This document shows positions 1 to 7,668 of a DNA stretch of 40,453 nt, one piece after another; position 1 is the first letter of the stretch, and the number at the start of each line of letters is the position of its first letter. The position numbers and the translations under genes were made by a program. Source of the DNA: Bacteroidota bacterium (GTDB taxonomy: Bacteria; Bacteroidota; Bacteroidia; Bacteroidales; JAADGE01); assembly GCA_024277895.1 (NCBI GenBank), contig JAJRUH010000129.1:1-40453 (forward strand). Reading direction: 5' to 3'. The notes below the pieces were generated by a model. It saw only the letters and a list, made by a program, of their open reading frames with translations, did not search any database and was not told where the DNA came from.

Positions 1-297
1 GGATATACCGAGAATCAACTGTGAAAAAAAAACAACGGAAAACAAACCCCAGGTATATTTTCGCCACTTGGCTACATTAGCCGGATTATGCATAAAATAT
101 ACAACAACTGCACCATACAGCGAAATAATAAAAATTTCAATCCAAGCTCCTGTTTCTCCGAAAAAACGTTCGGCTAATATCATTTTTTTTGCAACTTTCA
201 GATGAACCATCGATAAGTTTATTGCCGTAAAAACAAAAACCGACAAAGCTAATAAATACTTTGATTTGTTATCTCGATTTAAAATAGTAATATTCAT
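1..297 (-). CDS. 4Fe-4S polyferredoxin-type membrane protein, N-terminal part
   Basis: Leftward reading frame starting at the ATG at 297 and open to the window edge, so only the first 99 residues are present. It begins MNITILNRDNKSKYLLAL, has a hydrophobic segment at about residues 14-30, then an AERFFGETGAWIEIFIISLY segment and a KWRKYTWGLFSVVFF segment with a further membrane helix. This arrangement matches the N-terminus of NapH/NosR/YccM-like 4Fe-4S binding membrane proteins, where a periplasm-facing stretch with AERF and WIEIF is followed by SARWRR and LFSIVFF. The cysteine clusters that would bind the Fe-S centres should lie beyond the edge, so the assignment rests on the N-terminal pattern only. 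Known members pass electrons from quinols to periplasmic partners; the partner here is unknown. Confidence 0.6.
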   Translation of the reverse strand, partial: MNITILNRDNKSKYLLALSVFVFTAINLSMVHLKVAKKMILAERFFGETGAWIEIFIISLYGAVVVYFMHNPANVAKWRKYTWGLFSVVFFSQLILGIS

Positions 298-398
298 TTC
301 TGCTGTTTCCCTTTAAAAGTTTGCAAATTTAAATAAAAGCCGGATAAGATAAAAAGATATTAAAATATTTTTTAATTTATTTCAAATCTGTGCCAAAT

Positions 399-429
399 AA
401 AAAAGACAGCCGAAAGACTGTCTTTTTTG
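399..429. terminator. Rho-independent terminator, works on either strand
   Basis: Perfect 11-bp stem AAAAAAGACAG / CTGTCTTTTTT with an 8-base loop and T-runs on both sides. No gene visibly ends here: the gene at 297 starts to its left and perR starts to its right. It may insulate the two, or be left from a lost gene. The remaining stretch from 430 to 604 shows no convincing gene. Confidence 0.7.
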
Positions 430-604
430 TGAGCGGTACAGGACCATAGAAATTTACAATAATTTAAGACCGCATTTAAGCTTAGATATGCGAAAACCAA
501 GCGAAGTACACTTAAACCAAAATATTAAATATAAATCCTATAAAAAAAGAGTTAACCTATTTCAGTATAAGACACAACGACACCCTGAATTTAAAAAATA
601 TTTT

Positions 605-635
605 TTTGTTATTACAAAATTAAATTGTAAATTTG
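605..635 (+). promoter_or_regulatory. Bacteroidota-type promoter of the perR-katA operon
   Basis: TTTG at 605-608, a 19-base spacer, then TAAATTTG at 628-635, a full match to the TTTG / TAnnTTTG consensus of Bacteroidota housekeeping promoters. Transcription would begin near 641, giving a leader of about 45 bases before the perR ATG at 688. No other good promoter is seen before katA, so both genes are probably expressed from here. Confidence 0.7.
612..630. promoter_or_regulatory. Candidate Fur/PerR operator in the promoter spacer
   Basis: Inverted repeat TTACAA-N7-TTGTAA, 19 bp overall, filling the spacer and overlapping the first bases of the -7 element. Fur-family boxes are typically AT-rich dyads of 15-19 bp. 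A repressor bound here would block RNA polymerase, which fits autoregulation by the PerR-like protein encoded just downstream. Assignment to PerR is inference from position and symmetry. Confidence 0.5.
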
Positions 636-649
636 TATTATTCCTAAAA

Positions 650-662
650 GAGAACAGTTCTC
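650..662. promoter_or_regulatory. Perfect 13-bp palindrome in the perR leader
   Basis: GAGAAC-A-GTTCTC, 6-bp arms around one base, about 10-20 bases after the predicted transcription start and 26 bases before the perR ATG. It could be a second operator or a small RNA hairpin. It is notably GC-richer than its surroundings. Confidence 0.4.
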
Positions 663-687
663 ATATAAGGATAATTTAACATAGAAT

Positions 688-1095
688 ATGGCTAATATAA
701 AAAATAAATTATCTGAAAAAGGATTAAAAATAACACCACAACGATTGAGTATTTTGGAGGCTGTTTATAATTTAAGCCATCCCACTGCGGATGATATAAT
801 TAAATATATAAGACAAAAACACTCAAATATTGCAACCGGAACTGTGTATAAAGTTCTTGATACATTTATTCAAAAGGGGTTAATTAAAAAAGTAACAACT
901 GATAAAGATGTTATTCGATACGATGGATTATTGATTCATCATCATCATTTACACAGTTCAAAGGATATTTTGATTAAAGATTATATAGATGAAGAACTTG
1001 ATAAAATACTGAATGATTATTTTCAGAAAAAGAAAATAAAAAACTTTAAAATTGAAGAAATAACTCTTCAAATAAGAGGAAAATTTAAAAAATAA
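688..1095 (+). CDS. perR: Fur-family peroxide-responsive repressor (PerR-like)
   Basis: A 135-residue protein of normal Fur-family length. The N-terminal winged helix shows [28 protein letters not shown] and the recognition-helix stretch [16 protein letters not shown]. The centre has a histidine-rich IHHHHLH segment at about residues 83-89, which in this family carries metal ligands (H-x-H-H-x-H type). The C-terminus has no CxxC pairs, so there is no structural zinc site of the usual Bacillus kind; C-terminal zinc cysteines are also absent from some Bacteroidota members. PerR proteins sense H2O2 by metal-catalysed oxidation of ligand histidines. The catalase gene follows 13 bases downstream, which favours PerR over Fur or Zur. 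A promoter with an internal inverted repeat lies upstream and suggests autorepression. Confidence 0.8.
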   Translation: MANIKNKLSEKGLKITPQRLSILEAVYNLSHPTADDIIKYIRQKHSNIATGTVYKVLDTFIQKGLIKKVTTDKDVIRYDGLLIHHHHLHSSKDILIKDYIDEELDKILNDYFQKKKIKNFKIEEITLQIRGKFKK

Positions 1096-1108
1096 AAGGA
1101 GAAATATT

Positions 1109-2566
1109 ATGAGTAAAAAACAAAAATTAACAAACAATGTCGGAATACCTATTCCTGACAATCAGAATGTTTTAACAGCGCGTAAAAGAGGACCGATGTT
1201 ATTGCAAGATACTTGGTTTTTAGAAAAATTAGCCCATTTCGACAGAGAAGTAATTCCGGAAAGAAGAATGCACGCCAAAGGCTCCGGAGCTTTTGGCAGT
1301 TTTACAGTAACTCACAACATTAGTAAATATACCAAAGCAAAAATATTTTCAGAAATCGGTAAAAAGACTGATGTTTTCGTTCGATTCTCAACTGTTGCAG
1401 GTGAAAGAGGTGCAGCGGATGCAGAACGAGACATTAGAGGTTTTGCTATTAAATTTTATACCGAAGAAGGTAACTGGGACTTAGCAGGAAATAACACACC
1501 TGTATTTTTTCTTAGAGACCCTTTGAAATTTCCCGACCTTAACCACGCAGTAAAAAGAGACCCAAAAACAAATATGCGAAGTGCAAAAAATAATTGGGAT
1601 TTTTGGTCTTCTCTACCCGAAGCCATACATCAAATTACTATTACCATGAGCGATAGAGGTATTCCATATTCTTATCGTCATATGGACGGTTTTGGTAGTC
1701 ATACTTATAGTCTCATCAATGCTGACAATGAACGTATTTGGGTTAAATTTCATTTCAAGAGCCAACAAGGAATTAAAAATTTGACTGACCAAGAAGCCGA
1801 AATGATAATTGCCAAAGACAGAGAAAGTCATCAACGTGATTTATTTGAAAGTATTGAAAAAGGTAATTTTCCAAAATGGAATATGAAAATTCAGGTAATG
1901 ACTGATAAGCAAGCAAAAGAATGCAGTTTTAATCCATTTGACTTAACAAAAGTATGGTCACATAAAGATTATCCGTTAATGGATGTTGGCGTTCTTGAAC
2001 TTAACAGAAATCCTGAAAACTATTTTGCAGATGTAGAACAAGCAGCATTTAATCCGGCAAATATTGTCCCCGGAATAGGTTTTTCACCTGACAAGATGCT
2101 TCAAGGCAGACTATTTTCTTATGGAGATGCACAACGTTATCGCTTGGGTGTAAATCATAATCACATACCTGTTAATAAAGCAAAATGTCCTGTTACTGAT
2201 TACCATCGTGATGGACTTATGCGTACAGATAGAAATCATGGCACTACAATTGGGTATGAACCTAACAGTTACGGTGCTTGGCAAGAACAACAGGAATACA
2301 AGGAGCCACCCTTAGAATTAGAAGGTGCGGCTGACCATTGGAACCACAGAGAAGACAATGATTATTATACGCAAACAAGAAATTTATTCAATTTAATGAG
2401 CAGGGAGCAACGACAGGTTCTTTTTGAAAACACCGCACGCAATATGAGTGATGCACCCAAAGAGATTAAAATAAGGCATATTAAAAATTGTTTAAAAGTG
2501 GATAAAGCATACGGTGAAGGTGTTGCCAAAGCGGCAGAGATCCCAATGTCTGAAATAAATATCTAA
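1109..2566 (+). CDS. katA: Monofunctional heme catalase
   Basis: A 485-residue small-subunit catalase that converts H2O2 to water and oxygen. The distal catalytic histidine is H55 in [12 protein letters not shown], the distal asparagine is N128 in GNNTPVFF, and the heme proximal tyrosine is Y338 in [14 protein letters not shown]. The heme-binding [20 protein letters not shown] stretch is intact. Length and the lack of a C-terminal flavodoxin-like extension place it with clade 3 small-subunit enzymes. The ATG at 1109 is preceded by AAAGGAG, a strong ribosome binding site, 13 bases after perR, so the two form an operon. Expression is probably raised by peroxide through the PerR-like repressor. 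No signal peptide, so cytoplasmic. Confidence 0.96.
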   Translation: MSKKQKLTNNVGIPIPDNQNVLTARKRGPMLLQDTWFLEKLAHFDREVIPERRMHAKGSGAFGSFTVTHNISKYTKAKIFSEIGKKTDVFVRFSTVAGERGAADAERDIRGFAIKFYTEEGNWDLAGNNTPVFFLRDPLKFPDLNHAVKRDPKTNMRSAKNNWDFWSSLPEAIHQITITMSDRGIPYSYRHMDGFGSHTYSLINADNERIWVKFHFKSQQGIKNLTDQEAEMIIAKDRESHQRDLFESIEKGNFPKWNMKIQVMTDKQAKECSFNPFDLTKVWSHKDYPLMDVGVLELNRNPENYFADVEQAAFNPANIVPGIGFSPDKMLQGRLFSYGDAQRYRLGVNHNHIPVNKAKCPVTDYHRDGLMRTDRNHGTTIGYEPNSYGAWQEQQEYKEPPLELEGAADHWNHREDNDYYTQTRNLFNLMSREQRQVLFENTARNMSDAPKEIKIRHIKNCLKVDKAYGEGVAKAAEIPMSEINI

Positions 2567-2609
2567 TCAAAACAAGGAGTATATTAGGAAAGAGAAAAGT
2601 ATTTAAAGC

Positions 2610-2847
2610 ACTATCCTGAAAACTGTATAAAGTTTTTTCTGAATATGCCTTTGCCTGCAATTATATGGTCTGAATATAAATCTCCTGTAATATTTTTCAG
2701 TGTTGTTTTTATTCTGCCATTCGGATTGTATGAAAGAGTATATTTTTGGATTGTTTTTGATATGTCAAATATTCTATTTTCTCCTTTTTTAATTTTGAAA
2801 GTAAAAGGTAATTTTTCAATTTGTTCCGTTATTATTAATTTAAATTT
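2610..2847 (-). pseudogene. Possible relic of an unidentified gene, no start codon
   Basis: On the minus strand a frame stays open for about 78 codons between two stops and reads like protein (for example KKGENRIFDISKTIQKYTLS then NGRIKTTLKNITGDLYSD), but it has no ATG, GTG or TTG start. It ends at TAG 2610-2612, 44 bases beyond the katA stop. The composition resembles the C-terminal part of a secreted or surface protein, but I recognise no family. Most likely a decayed fragment; chance is possible in DNA this AT-rich. The rest of the 2567-2885 gap shows nothing else. Confidence 0.3.
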
Positions 2848-2885
2848 TTACAAATAAAAAAAATCACAAAAGGGGTAAGTATTTT

Positions 2886-4022
2886 TTATTTTAACGTGCG
2901 GTTAATATCAGCTTTCAAATCTTCGATATCTTCAATCCCCACAGAAAAACGTACTAAGCCGTCGGATAAACCAATTTTTTTTCTTTCTTCTGCCGGAATA
3001 GAAGCATGCGTCATGCTCGCAGGGTGGTCAACAAGAGATTCTATTCCTCCTAAACTCTCTGCCAACGAGAAATATTTAAAAGAGCTCATTATTTTTTTTG
3101 TTTCTTCTAATGTCATATCAAATTCCACGGAAACAATTCCGCTGAAACCGCTCATTTGTTTTTTTGCAATAACATAATTAGGGTGCGATTCTAAACCCGG
3201 GTAATAGACCTTCCTAACTTTTGGATGGCTTTTAAAGAAATTTGCCAGAGCAAGGGCATTTTGTCCGTGTTTTTCCATTCTTACACCCAAGGTTTTTATT
3301 CCTCTGCTTCCGAGCCAAACATCAAACGGGCTCGGGTTAAGTCCGATTGCCATTCTTGCAAAGTCTATTTTTTCTTTAAATTCAGGATTATTAGTAATAA
3401 CAACCCCGCCAACTATATCAGAATGCCCGCCTATATACTTAGTTGTGCTGTGTAATACAATATCTGCTCCTAAATCCAGCGGATTCTGAAAGTACGGAGT
3501 AGCAAAAGTGTTATCTACCACACTTATTACACCATATTTTCTTGCCGTTTCTGTTACTTTTTCAATATCTGTTATTTTCAGAAGAGGGTTTGTGGGAGAT
3601 TCAATAAAAACCATTTTCGGTTTTAATTTTAAGGCGTTGTTTACCTCCTGTAAATCTTGGGTATTAATAGTTTTAAAACTAATGCTGTAGTTCGAGAAAA
3701 TCCGTTTAAATAAACGATAAGAACCACCGTATATGTCGGCTGTTCCTATTACAGAATCTCCGGCTTTCAGCATTGATATAATTCCGGTTAAACCTCCCAA
3801 CCCTGAGGAAAAGACAGTTGCAAATTTACCGTTTTCTAAAGAACCCAAAGTTGCTTCAATATTTGAAAAATTAGGATTTCCGGCACGAGTGTAGTCATAT
3901 CCTTTGTGTTGTGCAGGAGCGTCTTGAATATATGTAGAAGTCATATAAATAGGCGGAATAATCGCTCCTGTTGCTTCATCGGGTTTTTGCCCTATATGTA
4001 TTGATTTTGTTGAAAATTTCAT
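2886..4022 (-). CDS. Cystathionine gamma-lyase/synthase family PLP enzyme
   Basis: A 378-residue Cys/Met-metabolism PLP enzyme of full family length. The PLP lysine is K195 in HSTTKYIGGHSD, the PLP phosphate site includes SSGLGGLTG, and the VVDNTFATPYFQNPL and SLGGIESLVDHPASMTH motifs are intact. The family contains cystathionine gamma-synthase, gamma-lyase and O-acetylhomoserine lyases, which sequence alone separates poorly. It lies 55 bases downstream of a cystathionine beta-synthase-like gene on the same strand. That pairing points to the reverse transsulfuration route: CBS makes cystathionine from homocysteine and serine, and this enzyme cleaves it to cysteine, 2-oxobutyrate and ammonia. 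Cytosolic. I infer gamma-lyase from context; metB is the main alternative name. Confidence 0.85.
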   Translation of the reverse strand: MKFSTKSIHIGQKPDEATGAIIPPIYMTSTYIQDAPAQHKGYDYTRAGNPNFSNIEATLGSLENGKFATVFSSGLGGLTGIISMLKAGDSVIGTADIYGGSYRLFKRIFSNYSISFKTINTQDLQEVNNALKLKPKMVFIESPTNPLLKITDIEKVTETARKYGVISVVDNTFATPYFQNPLDLGADIVLHSTTKYIGGHSDIVGGVVITNNPEFKEKIDFARMAIGLNPSPFDVWLGSRGIKTLGVRMEKHGQNALALANFFKSHPKVRKVYYPGLESHPNYVIAKKQMSGFSGIVSVEFDMTLEETKKIMSSFKYFSLAESLGGIESLVDHPASMTHASIPAEERKKIGLSDGLVRFSVGIEDIEDLKADINRTLK

Positions 4023-4077
4023 TTTCCTATACTAAAAAGTTATTGTAAATAAATAGTTGTGTATTTTTATTGGCAAA

Positions 4078-5046
4078 TTACAGTTTAAATCCGTTTTTAA
4101 CCATCCATTCATCATTGTAAAATTTACTCAGGTATTTAACTCCGTTATCCGGAATAATTGTAACAATTACAGACGGAACAGTTAAGCTTGCTGCTAACTT
4201 AAGGGCAGCCCATACATTTGCTCCGCCGGTTCCGCCTCCTAATATTCCTTCTTTTCGGGCTAACAGGCGTGCTGTTTCAAAAGCATCTTGGTCGGTAAAT
4301 TGAATCATTTCATCAACTAAACTAAAATCCATTGCTTTAGCAATATGATCTTCTCCCACACCTTCAACAAAATAAGTTCCGATTGCATCATTATTAATTT
4401 TCTTTGTTTTAAAATAATCGTAGTATATCGAACCTGCCGGATCGGGCATTAAAGAAAAAACCTCAGGTTTCTTTTCTTTTAAAAAACGACTGACTCCGCT
4501 TATTGTTCCTCCGGTGCTTCCTGATGCCACATAATGTGTAATTTTTCCTCCGGTTTGCTCCCATATTTCCGGTCCTGTCGTTAAATAATGTGCTTCAGGG
4601 TTTAATAAATTATCATACTGATTAATTCTGAAGCTGCCTTTTATTTCTTCAGAAATTCGCTTTGCGGTATTTACATAATGTTCCGGCGAATTAGGAGCCG
4701 CCGATGTAGGAGTTACAACAATTTCTGCCCCTAAAGCTTTTAATGTGTTTTGTTTTTCTGTACTGACTTTATCCGGCATAGTTAATATGGCTCTGTAACC
4801 CTTTATTGCAGCAATTGTTGCAACAGCAGCTCCGGTATTTCCTGATGTGTTCTCAACAATTGTTCCTCCTTTTTTTAACAGCCCGCGATTTTCGGCATCT
4901 TCAATAATATGTTTAACTATTCTGTCTTTAATACTTCCGCTAGGGTTGAAGAACTCCAGTTTAGCATAAATCTCAATATGCTTATAAGGGTTTATGTTAA
5001 TTAATTTTACTAATGGTGTATTTCCTACCGTGTTTTCTATATTCAT
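4078..5046 (-). CDS. Cystathionine beta-synthase / cysteine synthase (PLP fold II)
   Basis: A fold-type II PLP enzyme of 322 residues when started at the ATG at 5046 (MNIENTVGNTPLVK). An upstream in-frame ATG would add 11 residues with no family counterpart. The PLP lysine is K40 in NPSGSIKDR, the substrate loop is ENTSGNTGAA, and the PLP phosphate loop is SGSTGGTISG. The stretch GPEIWEQTGGKITHYVASG is closer to cystathionine beta-synthases than to CysK/CysM. There are no C-terminal CBS regulatory domains. Together with the following gamma-lyase-like gene it would convert homocysteine plus serine to cysteine. A cysteine synthase using O-acetylserine remains possible. A TACCTTTG -7 element lies on the minus strand at 5068-5075, just upstream of the chosen start. 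Confidence 0.85.
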   Translation of the reverse strand: MNIENTVGNTPLVKLININPYKHIEIYAKLEFFNPSGSIKDRIVKHIIEDAENRGLLKKGGTIVENTSGNTGAAVATIAAIKGYRAILTMPDKVSTEKQNTLKALGAEIVVTPTSAAPNSPEHYVNTAKRISEEIKGSFRINQYDNLLNPEAHYLTTGPEIWEQTGGKITHYVASGSTGGTISGVSRFLKEKKPEVFSLMPDPAGSIYYDYFKTKKINNDAIGTYFVEGVGEDHIAKAMDFSLVDEMIQFTDQDAFETARLLARKEGILGGGTGGANVWAALKLAASLTVPSVIVTIIPDNGVKYLSKFYNDEWMVKNGFKL

Positions 5047-5067
5047 TTGTATATAATTTAAAAAGTA

Positions 5068-5075
5068 CAAAGGTA
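5068..5075 (-). promoter_or_regulatory. Likely -7 element for the transsulfuration pair
   Basis: TACCTTTG on the minus strand matches TAnnTTTG and sits 21 bases before the preferred start at 5046. No clear TTTG is seen at the expected -33 position, so the promoter may be weak or need an activator. Confidence 0.4.
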
Positions 5076-5222
5076 ACAATTATCTTGTTTTTATTTAAAG
5101 TATGTTAATTTATTGTTCCGAAAATATAATATAAGTTTTCAAACTGTTTAAATGAAATAATCAGGAAAAATTTGTTCAATCAGGGACATAAATTAACCTA
5201 TTTAAAATCGACTTTACACACT

Positions 5223-5390
5223 TTACAGGACAGTGTTTAAACGATTTGGAACCCAAGAGTCTAAATCTCTCAGCTTTCCTGCAATATCGGCAAATCTGTA
5301 ATAGTTTGCACAAGCTCGTTTTACTTGTACTGATTTTATTAGTCTCTCAGTAAAAGGTATGGGGAAGATTTTGTGCATGATTTCCTTCAT
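5223..5390 (-). pseudogene. Group II intron maturase C-terminal relic
   Basis: A 55-codon minus-strand frame contains CANYYRFADIAGKLRDLDSW followed by VPNRL. This resembles the maturase-specific (GIIM) segment of group II intron reverse transcriptases, typically NYYR...A+...+LD.W+RRRLR. The reverse transcriptase domains are absent and the expected basic RRRLR and tryptophan-rich tail is replaced by PNRLNTVL and a stop, so it is a truncated remnant. Its upstream end abuts a shortened miniature-element copy at 5401-5505, which may have broken it. No intron domain V could be recognised nearby. Confidence is moderate because the match is short. Confidence 0.45.
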
Positions 5391-5400
5391 TTTATGTTTC

Positions 5401-5505
5401 CAGGCACATCATCTTTCAAATTTCTCTTATTTCGCAGTATTTATATACGACTTCAAACGAGAGACTTGAAATCTAATGCACCTGTGAGCTTTTCAGCAAG
5501 CCCTA
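5401..5505 (+). mobile_element. Shortened copy of the TAGGGCTTGCTGAAAA miniature element
   Basis: Matches the right half of the full element at 13872-14189: the left end carries CAGGCACATCATCTTT, the right end runs from TATTTATA through GACTTCAAACGA and CTAATGCACCTGTGAG to the terminal TTTTCAGCAAGCCCTA at 5490-5505. The left half with its terminal repeat, and the roughly 110-base middle part with the second internal hairpin, are missing. It cannot be mobilised as it stands. The gap 5506-5668 that follows has a short open frame continuing out of the element, but I recognise nothing in it. Confidence 0.7.
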
Positions 5506-5668
5506 AGATAATATTGAACAGTAAAAAGCTAAGAAAACTTCCCGGAGGTGTCCCCTACTCTCTTTGTTTCATCAGACCGTTAAACAATATGCCCGATTGT
5601 AAATATTACGGTATTAATTTCATTAAGAACCTGTCCTTAATTTTACGATTCTGCAAACTCATCAAATC

Positions 5669-6892
5669 TCAGCTTTTATTCCAATCCAATAATCGTTGTT
5701 CTCCCGACAACTTTCTGATTTCTGTTATATCCTGACTGACTTCTATTGTGCCTTTATAATTACCTTTTTTGTCGTACAAAGCATAATAATCAATCAAAAT
5801 AAAAGAGTTTTTCATTTGTATCCAAAATCGTGCTTTATCTTTTTCTTTATTTTTGAATGATTGCAAAATTTCTTCAACAATATGAACACTTTCGTGAGGA
5901 TGACAATTTTGAACCGTCCGACCGATAATTGCTTTTGAGCGCATAAAAAAACGATGTTTGGGATTTGAAAAAAATTTCACTGTATCATTCTCGTCAACAA
6001 AAGTAATATCAACAGGCAAATTATTGAGCAATAATACAATTTGTTCGGGCAACAGTTCTCCGGTTTCTAAATTTACGAATAAATTACCCAAAGAAGAGTA
6101 TTTTTTTTGTTGTTTAATGTTTTTAGAAAAGTCAGGTTCCGGCGGTGTTTTTATAAAGGCAAATCCTATTTCAAAACTTTCTGCCGACATTCGGTCAAAA
6201 TCATTTTTACCTAAAACATCAAGTGCAACAGGATGCAAAATATATTCTTCGCGAAAAATAACAGGAACAACGGCAAAGAAAAAATGTCCGGTTACTTCAT
6301 TCAAGTCATCAAGTTCAGGTTTATTTTTTTCTAAAAGTAACATAATTGCTTTCAGGTCATTTCTGTAATCATCATGAAAAGCCCACATTACTTTTAGACA
6401 AGAATTATTGTCATTTGATTTTTCTAAATACGGAAAAAGAATATTTTCTTTTTTAAAATAGTGTTTTTCAAACTCTTTTATGTTACGAAAAAGAGAAAGT
6501 AACTTTTCTTGGTTTTCTTTTGAAATATTTTTTTCCTTATTTACGAATTTCAATAAATCTTTAATTTTCTGTAAACGAATTTTTAATTCGCGATTTTCTT
6601 CTTCTAAATAATATAAAAAGGTATTCTTTTCAGGATTTCTTTTCGGATAATTTTTCAAAGGTTCAAAAAATATATTCAGGATTTTGCCTACTTGCTGCTT
6701 TACCTGATATACTGAAAAATCTTCTTCAACAAGCCTGTGAACGATATTATAAACATCTGCCGGAGTTAAATTATCCAAAACATCCTGATATTTTTCAATA
6801 AATTCTTTTCGTTTACCGCCGTTAAAAATTCCGACAGAAAAATCGTATAATTTATCTCTCCGCAAAGAAATATTATTAATAAATTCTGACAT
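5669..6892 (-). CDS. DUF438, hemerythrin and PAS domain sensor protein
   Basis: A 407-residue cytosolic protein with three parts. Residues about 15-85 match DUF438 (YQDVLDNLTPADVYNIVHRL). Residues about 95-235 form a hemerythrin-like four-helix bundle with candidate iron ligands H144 with E148/E149 (EKHYFKKENILFPYL), H173 (WAFHDDYRNDL), H203, E215 and H220 (FREEYILHPVALDVL). Residues about 285-400 form a PAS domain (VDITFVDENDTVKFFSN, IGRTVQNCHPHESVHIVEEI, TIEVSQDITEIRKLSG). Proteins of this layout are thought to sense O2 or NO through the di-iron site and ligand or redox state through PAS. There is no output domain, so it probably acts through a partner. It has AGGAG before the ATG and a TACTTTTG -7 element at 6915-6922, divergent from the next gene. 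Confidence 0.85.
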   Translation of the reverse strand: MSEFINNISLRRDKLYDFSVGIFNGGKRKEFIEKYQDVLDNLTPADVYNIVHRLVEEDFSVYQVKQQVGKILNIFFEPLKNYPKRNPEKNTFLYYLEEENRELKIRLQKIKDLLKFVNKEKNISKENQEKLLSLFRNIKEFEKHYFKKENILFPYLEKSNDNNSCLKVMWAFHDDYRNDLKAIMLLLEKNKPELDDLNEVTGHFFFAVVPVIFREEYILHPVALDVLGKNDFDRMSAESFEIGFAFIKTPPEPDFSKNIKQQKKYSSLGNLFVNLETGELLPEQIVLLLNNLPVDITFVDENDTVKFFSNPKHRFFMRSKAIIGRTVQNCHPHESVHIVEEILQSFKNKEKDKARFWIQMKNSFILIDYYALYDKKGNYKGTIEVSQDITEIRKLSGEQRLLDWNKS

Positions 6893-6914
6893 TCTCCTAA
6901 TTTTAAAATCTTCA

Positions 6915-6922
6915 CAAAAGTA
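6915..6922 (-). promoter_or_regulatory. -7 element of the DUF438/hemerythrin/PAS gene
   Basis: TACTTTTG on the minus strand, 22 bases before the ATG at 6892, matches TAnnTTTG. A -33 TTTG is not evident. Confidence 0.4.
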
Positions 6923-6972
6923 AAAATAATTGCTAAAATTTGTGTTAATTTATAATTTAGCAAAAAAAAGAA

Positions 6973-7638
6973 ATGAGTATTACGGATAATATTAATAAGA
7001 TAAAAGCGGGATTGCCTGACGAGGTTCTGCTTGTTGCAGTTTCCAAAACAAAACCGAATGAAGATATTATGCAGGCATATAACGGCGGACACAAAATTTT
7101 CGGTGAAAATAAGGTTCAGGATTTAGTTAAAAAATATGAAAGTTTGCCGAAAGATATTGAATGGCATTTTATCGGTCATTTGCAAAGCAATAAAGTAAAA
7201 TATATTGTTCCGTTTGTTTCTCTAATACATGCCGTTGACAGTTTTAAACTGCTGAAAACAATTGATAAAGAGGCAAATAAGATTGATATTAGAGTATCCT
7301 GTTTACTACAAATGCACATTGCCGAGGAAGAAACAAAATTCGGTATGTCTTTTGAGGAAATTACGGACATTTTAAACTCTGTTGACTTCAAACAACTGAA
7401 ACATATTAAAATTGCAGGTTTAATGGGAATGGCGACAAACACGAAAGATACTGCCCGAGTTCACAAAGAATTTGCTTATTTAAAATCATGTTTTAATTCA
7501 TTAAAGAATGATTTTTATAATAACAATAACAGTTTCAAATATATGTCTATGGGAATGTCGAGTGATTATAAAATTGCCGTTGATGAAGGATCGAATATGG
7601 TAAGGATAGGAAGTTTAATTTTCGGAGCCAGAACTTAG
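6973..7638 (+). CDS. YggS/PLPBP family pyridoxal phosphate homeostasis protein
   Basis: A 221-residue single-domain alanine-racemase-fold PLP protein without the racemase C-terminal domain. The PLP lysine is K25 in VAVSKTKP; GENKVQD, WHFIGHLQSNKVKYI, EEETKFGM, GLMGMAT and SMGMSSDYKIAVDEGSNMVRIGSLIFG are all hallmark segments, the last binding the PLP phosphate. The family has no clear catalytic activity and keeps cellular PLP and amino acid pools balanced. Length is normal. It lies between a divergent hemerythrin-domain gene and a convergent anti-sigma gene, so it is probably transcribed alone. Confidence 0.93.
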   Translation: MSITDNINKIKAGLPDEVLLVAVSKTKPNEDIMQAYNGGHKIFGENKVQDLVKKYESLPKDIEWHFIGHLQSNKVKYIVPFVSLIHAVDSFKLLKTIDKEANKIDIRVSCLLQMHIAEEETKFGMSFEEITDILNSVDFKQLKHIKIAGLMGMATNTKDTARVHKEFAYLKSCFNSLKNDFYNNNNSFKYMSMGMSSDYKIAVDEGSNMVRIGSLIFGART

Positions 7639-7668
7639 CAGAAAATTGAAAGAAAAATAATTACAAGT

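Noticed and set aside
430-480. tRNA 3' fragment (GAGCGGTACAGGAC)
   Set aside because: No T-arm, anticodon arm or acceptor partner follows; too short to support.
488-679. 63-residue frame upstream of perR
   Set aside because: It overlaps the predicted promoter and operator and has no recognisable domain or ribosome site.
5373-5735. 120-residue plus-strand frame
   Set aside because: It runs through the shortened miniature element and into the end of the opposite-strand DUF438 gene; no protein family fits.
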